64,000 nt of DNA from Romanomermis culicivorax (Eukaryota; Nematoda; Enoplea; Mermithida; Mermithidae), in the NCBI GenBank assembly GCA_963922205.1, contig CAWUHX010000006.1, forward strand, positions 682,001 through 746,000. Direction: 5' to 3'. The translations under genes and the position numbers were made by a program. Within the stretch, counting starts at the first letter, position 1. Each line of letters opens with the position of its first letter. Under the pieces are notes generated by a model, which saw only the letters and a list, made by a program, of their open reading frames with translations, had not been told where the DNA came from and made no database searches. Positions 44,571 through 64,000 of the stretch are shown piece by piece.

Positions 44571-46725
44571 GCGTCACTAGGACGAGAGACATTAGGATGT
44601 GGACATTTAGAACACAGGGACATTTAGGGACATTAGGACGCTGACATCAAGACGCAGACATTAGAGCGCAGGACGTTAGAACGCAGGGACGCAGGACATC
44701 TGACTACAGAAGTAAGGAGGCCAGCGGCTTAAGCTTAGGCATAGACTTAGTTTTCGGCTACATGTTCTTAGAGAGGAAGGCTCACTGGGCGGTCCTGACC
44801 GCCAGCAGGATCTTTGGTGATGCCTCCATAATTGCAACTTTTTAAGAAAATTTCCAAGTATTCAGAACAATTTCCCAAAACACAACAAAATGTAACAAGA
44901 TTGCCCAAAAATTTAGCAATAAGTACCATTATATGCATTGAAAATTGCAGAACTGTTTAAAAAAGTATTCTAAGAATTTGAATATAGCATTTCGTGAAAA
45001 AATCTTAGATATTTTTTTGAAGACATTTCAATTTTTGGTCGGAAATGAAAGAGAATGTTGAGAAACGTCTAAAAACGAAGTTTAGCAACATTGTGATCAT
45101 TTTCGCCTGAGTTCTGAGAACTTAATTTCAGCCCAAAAAAATCGAAAAATAACACTATTTTCTAGAAATTTCCAGAAAATTGGAACAGAAGTAGACTTCG
45201 TAAAATTTTCAAAATTATGGTGAAGGTCTCGAAATCTGGGGAGGGGATAACTGACTTTCGTTGGAAGTCCCTCACCCTTCACTCTCTTACGTGTGTGCTC
45301 GACTTACAAAAAAATATTCAAAAATCCAATAAATGCCACAGCACTGACTTAAATCCCCTTAAAAATTTTTTTGCGACCTAATGTCTCTGCGTCCCACATC
45401 TTCGTCTTACTATCTGCGTCCTAGTGTCATTGTGCCCTAACGTCCTTTCGTCCTAACGTTCTTGCATCTATTCACAAGTGAGCGATTCCCATGTGAGCGA
45501 TTCCCAAGTGAGCGAATTCCCAGGTGAGCGAATTCTCAATTGAGCGATTCCCACGTGAGCGATTCCCATGTGACCGATTACCAATTGAGCGAATTCCCAT
45601 TTGAGTGATTCTCATGTAAGGGATTCCCAATTGAGTGATTTCCCAAGTGAGTGAATTCCCAATTGAGTGATTCCAAACGAGCGATCGAGAATGTAATAAC
45701 ACTTTCTTCATATTTTCCTTCTTTACCTATCATTTTTCTTTGTATGTATTTCTTTTTTTTCGTTTTCTGGGTGTATTGTTAATGTTTTTTGTTTATGTAT
45801 GTTTTAACCTTCTCATCTTTTGTCTCTGTTTCTTTCCTTTTCTTTTTTCATGTCATCTACCTTTTTCTTTTGCTCATGAAACAACACATATTACAAGTTG
45901 TCATTTTAAATAACCGTAGTCTCCTGTATAATTCTTGTATAGTTCGACATGCTTTTAGTCTTTCATCGTTAAAAGTGTGAAAATCTCCATGAAAAACATA
46001 AAGAAAAGAATACTGAAACAAAAAGCATCAACAGAAGGGAAACGTCAACAAAAATGAAGACATCAAAGATGAAGACATCAAATAGGTGGAAAAGCATTAG
46101 AAAAAGAAGAAAACATGAAGACAGTGACAAGAAAGAAGAAGCAACATAGACAAAACAGCAAGAAAGAAATAACAAAATGTAAAAAAAGAGCAAAAAAGAA
46201 AGAATCAGGAGAGATTGAAAGCAAAAAACTAAGATGAAAAAAATAATGAAGAAAAAATCACAAAAAAAAACAAAATTATGTAGAAAATAGAGCCTGCCGA
46301 ATTGTATAAGAACTATACGGGAGACTATGCTTATTAAAAATGAGAACTTGTAATTTGTTGTTTCATGGGCAAAAAAAAGTAGATGAAAAAACGAAAATAA
46401 AAGAATGCTGAGACAAAAGATGAAAACATAAAAACATACATAAACGAAAACATCACTAATACACACAAAAAACAAAGAAAAAAGGAATAAATACAAAGAA
46501 ACATATAAGGTAAAGAAGGAAAATATGAGGAAAGTGTTACTACATTCTCGATCGCTCGTTTGGGATCGCCCAATTAGAAATTCGCTCATTTGGGAATCGC
46601 TTACATGGGAATCGCTCACTTGGAAATTCGCTCACTTGGAAATATCCCTGTCCTAATATACTTACGTCCTAATATCTTGCGTCCTAATTTCCTGTGTGTT
46701 AACAACTGCGTCCATATGTTCTAGC
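44571..46725. mobile_element. older minisatellite-armed foldback, interrupted
   Basis: The left arm (44571..44700) repeats GGACATTAGGACGC-like units. The right arm carries the inverse (GCGTCCTAATGTC) in two pieces, 45375..45470 and 46645..46725, separated by the element at 45477..46643. Both right-hand pieces run in the same direction, as expected if one arm was split by a later insertion. The middle (44700..45375) is AT-rich and has no gene. Confidence 0.6.
45477..46643. mobile_element. foldback element with GAGCGATTCCCA minisatellite arms
   Basis: The outer left array (45477..45685) repeats GTGAGCGATTCCCA(A/T) about a dozen times. The outer right array (46556..46643) is its inverse (TGGGAATCGCTCAC). 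Inside them, about 270 bases from GAGCGATCGAGAATG (45680) to the CTTGTATAGTTC block are mirrored at about 46290..46558, ending CATTCTCGATCGCTC. The ~330-bp centre is purine-rich on the plus strand. A 216-codon minus-strand frame over the right arm is Phe/Leu/Ser-rich low complexity and not a gene. Confidence 0.82.
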
Positions 46726-48685
46726 GTGTCCCAGCGGCCGCCCACTTTTTGAGCCTGGGTGATAGAGCTTTATGAAAAACCCCTGTTTCAACTCTCAAAA
46801 TGGTGAGCCGGTCAACTTTCCGAGCTCGACACCTTTATGAAACCGGCTACCGAAAAAAATTATCTTGCTTCGGAAAATGGTTTCAAACATTTTTTGGTTT
46901 AGATACAGAATTCATTCTAATAAAATCCCCCTCATTGACCCGTGGATTACAAAATGGGCCGAAATTTCACCATAAATAATTTTAATGGAATTATGTAACA
47001 AAATTACCAGTACTAGCTATGGCTGGGAAGAAAACATTGACGATTTTTGTTCTGAATCGCTTCAAAATGAAGTTTTTACTTCGCTAAATTTCAAATTCTT
47101 AGGGATTTCAATCCTGTGAGAAAATACTAAGACCTGTCCTCCAATCCTACACCGAAAGCTTGAAAAATTGACCAGCGCGGTTATTTTAATAACTACGGCA
47201 TTTCATATCGCAGGACATGGCAGACATTCTTCCCAATTAGCATGTAAAAAATCAGTCGATGAAGTTTTCTGGACACACTGTATATTGTATTTGAAGTTTA
47301 CCACTGCTTGTTTAAACTTTATTTGAAGTTTAATACCACAACTTTTTCGCATTTAAATTTCATAGTTTTGCCTTTCAGTATCATCACCTGCTCATGGAAT
47401 CAGCAAATTTCGAGCATTTGCAGAGCTTAATTTAGAAATAATTCCCAATCGATGCAAATTTACAGAGAGTTAGTCACCGAAGTTTTTGTTTTTTGCTGTG
47501 GTAGACTTAAAAAAATAAATCACTAATAAGTTTCTGTCATTGAATAGATACCATCCGAATCTCGATCAAAATTAGTAAATTAATGAGCAAAATTTTGTTT
47601 TTTACTAAAATATTTATAGGTCAGAGTGCAATATTTTTTTCTCATTACGGACCCCTTATCATCAAGATAGAACAACATTAATCGCGAAAAATATGACGTG
47701 AAATGAACATAGCGAATATTTCACACGAAGTTATCATTTCTGAGTTTCACGACGGTTTGCATCACATCGGCTGTTACACGTCTAAGATAAAAATGCTTTG
47801 TAAGGCGAAACACGGAAAGATCTGAATTCAGTAAATTTGAAAATTTTAATTCGAATTATTTAAATTAAATTACAAACAAATCTCAGGAGAACGCTCATGA
47901 AGAATTTTGAGAATTGACAATTTTATTTCAAGTGTCAAAGTCTGAAAAACTTGCTCCGAAGAAGTTTGACCAGAAGAATTGAATTATCTATCGAAGTATG
48001 TGGATGCGAAGCAGACCTGTACAATGTGCTGATGTTTTCAATCAATGAGGCAGTGTCGTCAAGCAGCTAAAAAATCTAAAAAATCAACTCAGAAATCAAC
48101 CGCTTTTGTAAATTTGGACAAAACAGCAAAAATCGTATCAATTTGGGAACCAAAAAGGACCATTAAACTAAAAAATCAGGCAACTCAAACTTACAAACAA
48201 GTTTGTTCGCAATCGCTTTTGGTCAGAAATAGTTGATCGAGATGGTCGGTGGTGGGACAGGCGAAAAATAATTCGCAAATGTTATCTCGTCCCAAGCGCC
48301 AGGCTGGAACACCCATTTCGCAAGATTCGGCACCGTTGAAGCATCGATGGATTTCTGTTATTTTGGAATGGTCATATTAGAGAATGACATATGATAATAT
48401 TCTGATAAGGTACAAGTAATCAGCGATCACAATGAATGAGGTTCCGGAACTAGTATAAGGTCAACATTAGGCTTTGTTACGAGACAAAAACATTGATGGG
48501 ATTGTTGCGATATTATTTCGTCATTTAACGAAAAGTAGATGCTTTTCATGTAGCCACTTCTAGCATGAAAAATAATCTTGAAAAAAGCTATTTCTGTGTC
48601 TTTCCTTACAGAAAGGAGAAGAATAGTATTTCGGGTAAAGCATGATTACCAGCGACCGATTAAATATTACTATACCAAAAAACAG

Positions 48686-48897
48686 AAGCCAACTTTATAA
48701 AAGAAACTTGAGCTCCAGCTGAGCCGCACCTTAACGACAATACTATAACCTACAGAGTTAAGAAACAGCTCAGCCGTAGCTTAATTTTCTTGATATGTTT
48801 TATGTGTACGAGTTAAGCTGGAGCTGAGCTGCACCTTAGCGGCAATGGAACAAAATATAGAGTTAGACTACAGCTTAAGCTGCAGCTCAGCGGAAGC
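48686..48897. mobile_element. CAGCTG-rich MITE, copy 2
   Basis: It starts AGCCAACTTTATAAAAGAAA, then CTCCAGCTGAGCCGCACCTT, and ends in GCTGCAGCTCAGCGGAAGCC. The right TTTGATGAAAC end is lost. Confidence 0.65.
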
Positions 48898-48991
48898 CCC
48901 AAGTAATGTTTAGTCGAGAACTCTAAAACGCAGCCAGACCCCGAAAACTCCGAAAAATTTTACCGAAAAAAGAAAAAAAAGAAAAAGAAAG

Positions 48992-49090
48992 CGCCGATTT
49001 TGAGCTGCTATACTTCGTCTTTTTGATGACGGCCGGCGCCGGTTTAAAAATATCTCATTCGGCGCCGGCCGGCGAAGTATAGCAGGGCCT
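48992..49090. mobile_element. short relative of the GC-rich TIR element at 10356
   Basis: It has GCTGCTATACTTCG at the left and CGAAGTATAGCAGGGCCT at the right, followed by TAA, with GGCGCCGG palindromes between. It is about 100 bp and probably an internally deleted copy. Confidence 0.65.
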
Positions 49091-50268
49091 TAAGAGAAGG
49101 AAGTTACATAAACTGCAACAAGAAAAAACAAAAATAAAATGGAATACAGCATTAAATTGGATATACTGCCCAAATAAGCAATGATGAAAAAATAGTCATC
49201 AAGACGGAACGCAAAAAGGAGTGCTGAAAATCTCTGATTCAAAGCTTAAGATAAAAGATTGAAATAGTTCGAAAATACGATGAAAAATGGATACTAGAAC
49301 CAATGACAAAGTTCTGTGAAAAAAGTATAAATCAATCAGACAACATTGAATAAGACAACAAACATAGTCAAATAAAATACAGATCAGATTGAAACACATA
49401 CTAATGAGGTTTATCTCATAGGAAGAGCGAGCTTTCGGCTAATACTGACAGAAGAACAAAACGTTCAAATCCCGTAGCTTTCACCAAACTGCTTGTCATG
49501 CATGTGACGTCATTTACTTTGAAATTTTAGTTCTGTGTATTGACATTTGGAAAATATCGTATGACTGCATACGAAAAACAACGAAACAAAAACTTTCAAA
49601 AACTGATACTCACCGTGATTGGAATCTTGATTCCCTATGAAGTTCGCTTGACAACTAGCCTAGAGAAGAGACACGAGTAGAAGTAGAACATTTATCATAC
49701 TGTGAGCAGCCGCAGCGCTGAAACCCTCATTATCCAAATATATTACTTACTAAAAAAATAAATATTAGATAAAAAATTAGCATGTCGTAAAGAAAACTTT
49801 TCCTTTCTATTAAAAAAATCGGCCGAAAAACATCATTGACAAGTAAACAAATTTCACCCAGGGCCAAAAAAATAAATACGAATCAAGTTTGACATTTGAT
49901 GGATCGAATGTATTTGCTCCATAAAATACAGTGTACAGACGACGACATTTCCATAGATATAGGAAAATCACAGCTTTTTATGTGAAAATCTTCGAAAATA
50001 TTCTACCAAATTGGTCGAAAAGCACAGCTATCGATCATGCGTTGTCTACGGTTTTTTAGATAATGACAATTACACACCGATGAGGCTATTTCGAAGGAAC
50101 AGGAACAGTGTCGAATCAGGAAGAAGGAATTTACATTTGATGACAATCGTTGATCATTGGATCAATGAGCACGCTGTTAACCTCAGATTAAGGAATCAAC
50201 AGATTTGTAGGGTAATTTAAGTTCACATGATTGGCTGTTTTCAATGTGGAAACGCTCTCTGTACCAAG

Positions 50269-50483
50269 AGCCGGTTTCATCAAAGAAACTTAAGCTCCAG
50301 CCGAGCTGCAGCTCAAGCTGTAGCTTAACTCTATATGTTATACCATTGCCGTTAAGCTGCAGCTCAACTGTAGCTTAGCTCCAGCTGCAGCTTAATTTCC
50401 GGATATTTTTTGTGTGTATGAGTTAAGCTACAGCTGAGCTGCAGCTCAGCTGGAGCTTAAGTTTCTTTGATGAAACACTGGCT
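50269..50483. mobile_element. CAGCTG-rich MITE, copy 3 (both ends intact)
   Basis: It starts AGCCGGTTTCATCAAAGAAA and ends TTTCTTTGATGAAACACTGG. The AGCTCCAGC...GCTGGAGCTT pair is mirrored. The interior is a series of AGCTGCAGCT-type palindromes and ACTCTATATGTTATACCATT. Confidence 0.85.
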
Positions 50484-51010
50484 CCTGAAGGATCATACAA
50501 TATTCAAGAAAAGATGTCTGAATATGATATACGTTTATTATCTGCCTGTGTTTCGAGCATTCTTGTACTCCAATGCTCATTTGAAGATAGTTGCACATCG
50601 TGTATTTCGTCCGTAAATTTGTACTGCAGAACATTCTGAGTGTTTCGACTAAAACTTTGAAACAAACATATGAAAATGGAGATACAACTTTCGATAGTAA
50701 TTTTCAATTGCAATAGCAATGTCTGACGATGTGTGCTCCCTGGTGCATTTCAGAGATAAAAACCATTTTGTGTGTTCGCTTAAACATCGCATTTAATTGG
50801 GCATTCAAATGATCGAAAATGGACCTATAACAATATTCATCTTACATATTTTACTTGAAACTTTTTAAATTGATCAATCCCTCTTCTTCGAAAGCTGAAT
50901 TTGGGTAGTTTCTGATTTTCTGAAACTAAAATTTTCCTATAAAAGTAGTTCAGCCACAAAGTACAGAAAACTTTTATGTCGTTAGGGATGTATCATATTA
51001 TACTGGCAAA

Positions 51011-51058
51011 TTTTTTCAAGTGCTAAAGATTTTTTCGAGTCGCCCTTCTCGTATTCCG
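51011..51058. repeat. solo end of the TA-flanked element family
   Basis: GCCCTTCTCGTATTCCG followed by TA matches the terminus of 24865..25814, with TTTTTTCAAGTG before it. The other end is absent. Confidence 0.6.
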
Positions 51059-52197
51059 TACAAAATAGTGATATGAAGATAGCAGTGGTAACTAATAAGC
51101 AGATTACAATGTATATTTTCTACAGTATGATAATTAGAATCAGCTACTTTCTATCATGTAATACTCGTGTCCATCACTATTTTTCCTGCCAAGAAATGGC
51201 GCTGTTCATTTCTCATATTATTGTAAGCTCTCACTAATGCAATAATGCTCACAAAACACATTTATTTTTGTGGTTGAAAGCTGGTAGTTCTTTGAAAGCA
51301 GGATTGGAAAAATCTTAAAGCAAGCGACTTCCGATTCATATATACTGTCCACTGTATTCTTTATCAAAAAATGTTTCTTCTTCATATGTATTGAGATAGC
51401 AATATAGAAAAAAAACGTTACTTTTCCTCGGCCAGAATATGATAAATAATACAAAAATGTCACTCGCGTGAGACGAAAAGCGTCAAAGAGAGACAGAAAA
51501 AAGAGAATGAAAAAAGCGTAGAACATTCTCTACAAAAAAAGAAAAATAACGTATATATTTTCAGAAACTTTTATAATAATATATCAACACATTATTCAAA
51601 TTTGTTCATTTACACGACGAAAGAAAGAGAAAAACGCACGTACATTCAACATAATTATAGTAAAATATCAACTTGGCTCGCACAAAAAGTAGAGAAAAGA
51701 AGAAACGTCGCATATGACTTATACAGTAATACATACTGGCAACGATGCGCAAGTTTTACGTTTCAAAAAAGCAGATTTCGCTATGAACATTGACTAAAAC
51801 TGGTTGGTCGGAATGTACGAAAGTGACGATAACTAAATATTTGAAATTTCCGATTTTCTCAACGGCCTAAAAGTTGACTAGAGGAGGAAGAGAGGAAGAA
51901 ACAGAAATATAGTAGAATAATTTGCTCAGCAAATACTTACAGTAACACGTGAAAGTTATAACGACGAAAGGCGCCAAGTCGATTCCTCCCGCAGAAACAG
52001 TATACTGTAGCCGGTTACTGTAGTTTTTACACGAGCGAACAAAATATATTTGGACTACAAAAAAGCAGCGTTGCGTGAAATATTATGTTATTTTTCATCG
52101 GGGATTGTCTTTTTGTGACATGTAAATGCCAACGGGATGCCCCAAAAACCCTCCTCACGTTTTTTCATTGAGTGTAAGCAATCAATTAATTAGTTGA

Positions 52198-62096
<9,899 letters not shown>

Positions 62097-64000
62097 CTAA
62101 ACAATGATGATGACCACGAGTGTTCGCACCACAAGTAAAAAACGAATATTTAAAAATTTCGGCGAATTATAGAATATTAGAATATTGTTGTGTGTAGGCG
62201 AATTTTAATTTTGCTATATAACGAATTTGGATGATAGATAAATTGGGGTCAAATTCATGGTTTTACGGACTAGCTGGAAAAAATGTCAAAACAAACAGAT
62301 GATTAAAAATAGAAAACCAACACTATACACATATTTTTATTCAGAAGCCCTTCTTGGCTGCCCGAGTTCCAAAAGTCGAGCAAAAGTTCCTATTCCAGAG
62401 AAGGCGAGGTAAAAAGGTGGATGGTGCGTAAAGGGAACTAGGAGGAGAGGGAGAGATGGAAAGTACTTCTCTCGCTCGTTCTGCCAGCTGCACAACATTC
62501 TCTACTATTCTAAAAGCGCTCATATCGAAACAGGTCGATAATATTATATACGAGTGTGCCTTGCAAGGTCTACTGCTACCCTTGGCTGTGATCCTCATAG
62601 CTTAGACACAATTCTAAAGCTAAAAATCCAGCTCTTCTCTTTCTTTCTAGAATAGCAGGCCGGTGGTGCACTGTAGAAACACAAGAATGTAGGAGAGAGA
62701 TAGAGCGCATAATATAAAATTTCATTCTCTCCAACATCTCTGGAAACCATGGTTACATAATGAGAACCGAGCAAGCCGTACAAACAACATTTTCTATAAT
62801 ATGTACATGTCCGTTCCCTAAACTTTATTTAGCTAACAGAGATCCCCGCACTATAGCACTGGATTGGAGGGGGTGTAGCAAGGACGAAAAAAATCGATTT
62901 TCATAGCTTCATCGGGATCGTGGAAAAAAGTTGAGCAGCTTCCACACTATATCTATGCGCAGCTCTTTTGCTCCTCTCGAGGCAAAAAACCGTCGTCGTC
63001 CTCGCCACCACACCACCACCGTTGACCTGATATAGTTTCTACGGTCCTGCGAATCAATTAACCGGGTACACTGTAAATTTGGTACACCCGAAGAATGATA
63101 AATTTTATCGATCACGTTTCGAATAATGAGGGGGTGTGTATGGGACTAAATATAGAATCCAGGATCTACGCAATTCGAAAATGGCGTCAATATTTGTCGG
63201 AGAAGTGGGATTAAGTGCTGGACGATATTGCTGTATGGATGGACGCTATATGTAAATGGTGTCTGAAAAACGGGCAATTTGAAAGATTTATAGCAGGCTG
63301 AGCCGGTGAAACTATTTGTCCATCGAATTGCCGATATACTCATTTTAGCTTAAATTAGTTACAATGTACCCTGGAAGCTGACTTACAGCAAAGAATTGTA
63401 TCACCCGAAAATTAGAATGATCAATAATGTTCGGTTAATGTTGTGAAAACCTTGCTGTATAAATTCTATAATGTATCTGACTATAATGTATCCGTAGTCT
63501 GTATTCATTGCAATGCCTCTAAACAATAACGGAAATCAAATACTATTTCGTATTCTCATGATTTTCTGCCAAACTACATGTCAAATAGGACTGAAAATTC
63601 GTGAATATCAATTGAGTTTTAAAAATTTTTCGAGTGAAAAATTCTAAATATCGTAAAAGCTTTATTTAGACGATGCAGACCACAGTGCTGATTTTGGTAA
63701 TTTTTCGACTTAAAAGCATTTCATAAGAAACAGACTGTATCTGACTGGAACTATAGTCGTTTACTTAGGTTTCCACTAAGATCTGTAATGTTTCGATATT
63801 TTCAATACTTCTGTAAGTCGGAGAGACCTACAAATAAATTGAAAATCGGTATAAAACTGAAACTGAATATTTGTTATATACATATTAATCTTATTCAGTT
63901 GAAATGAAACTCTCAAGCCATATTATCTATCAAACTTGATTATTCTTGTCAATAAATTTCATGTAAAGCTTCAAAGTCAGTAGTTTCACATTATGCCATT
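62097..64000. other. region upstream of goa-1 (probable promoter or UTR DNA)
   Basis: There is no coding frame. Positions 62380..62740 have GAGA/CTCT-rich patches and positions 62990..63020 read CACCACACCACCACC, richer in sequence complexity than the rest. A reverse copy of the 250-bp TIR family is at 63493..63740. Confidence 0.4.
63493..63740. mobile_element. 250-bp TIR family, reverse-orientation copy
   Basis: It starts CGTAGTCTGTATTCATTGCA and ends TTTCATAAGAAACAGACTG. Internal ATAGGACTGAAAATTCGTGA and GACCACAGTGCTGATTTTGG mirror the other copies. Confidence 0.75.

Larger units (their letters stand above)
43314..52197. other. intergenic region between GPCR B and goa-1
   Basis: The genes on either side converge, GPCR B on plus and goa-1 on minus. 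The stretch holds the nested foldback elements at 44571..46725, MITE copies at 48686, 48992 and 50269, and the solo end at 51011. No gene is convincing: frames at 48045..48236 and 50011..50220 are discussed under rejected items. The last few hundred bases before 52198 should be the goa-1 3' UTR. Confidence 0.55.

Noticed and set aside
45969-46619. 216-codon minus-strand open frame
   Set aside because: It lies on the right arm of a foldback. Its product is a run of Phe, Leu, Ser and Val from purine-rich simple sequence, with no domain.
48045-48236. 63-codon Lys-rich frame
   Set aside because: There is no domain, no splice context and no continuation. The composition fits AT-rich DNA.
50011-50220. 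69-codon frame with CVVYGFLDNDNYTPMRLF
   Set aside because: It faintly recalls a THAP finger, but only one of the first two Cys and no final CxxH is present. The resemblance is too weak to list.

Overview
The window is AT-rich eukaryotic DNA, most likely from a nematode. The evidence is a complete, seven-exon G-protein alpha-o gene on the minus strand (52198..62060). Its 354-residue product shares many positions with Caenorhabditis GOA-1 as I know that protein, including the MGCTMS start, the VSFG segment and the [16 protein letters not shown] segment. Introns run from about 60 bases to more than 3 kb, use GT..AG and often end in TTTCAG or TTTAG. One stretch of the protein (IQFVFDAV) looks more like arthropod Go, so an early-branching nematode or another ecdysozoan is not excluded.

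Layout. (1) 2303..9358, plus strand: the 3' half of a receptor-type guanylyl cyclase, from the kinase-homology domain through an intact cyclase domain. The receptor and membrane parts must lie upstream, outside the window or unrecognised in its first 2.3 kb. (2) 22695..24592 and 41678..43313, plus strand: two complete paralogous class-A GPCRs of the FMRFamide-peptide-receptor (FRPR) type, each with one intron at the same site and in the same phase. (3) 52198..62060, minus strand: goa-1, complete from ATG to stop. All four genes act in signalling at the plasma membrane. The peptide receptors are of a kind expected to couple to Gi/o, so a Go subunit and two candidate receptors sit within 40 kb. 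Whether that proximity means anything is unknown.

The remaining roughly 85 percent of the window is intergenic or intronic and is packed with old non-autonomous transposons that I could group by eye. These are: a ~250-bp TIR family with at least a dozen copies (TATAGTCTG...CAGACTATA); a CAGCTG-rich MITE with five copies; GC-rich palindromic elements with TAA target duplications; a 290-370-bp GCAGCG-ended family; a ~950-bp element flanked by TA; a tRNA-like SINE; and several foldback elements whose long inverted arms are built from minisatellites. The best foldback (12114..13096) is flanked by an exact 11-bp direct repeat. A second (45477..46643) appears to be inserted into the arm of an older one. 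There is also a frameshifted relic of a long-chain acyl-CoA synthetase exon at 26341..26497, and a zinc-finger-like relic in a goa-1 intron.

No rRNA, functional tRNA, CRISPR or prokaryotic feature was seen. No clearly new gene system is visible. The most unusual content is the minisatellite-armed foldback elements. All repeat boundaries and family assignments come from reading the sequence by eye and are approximate unless a flanking duplication is given.
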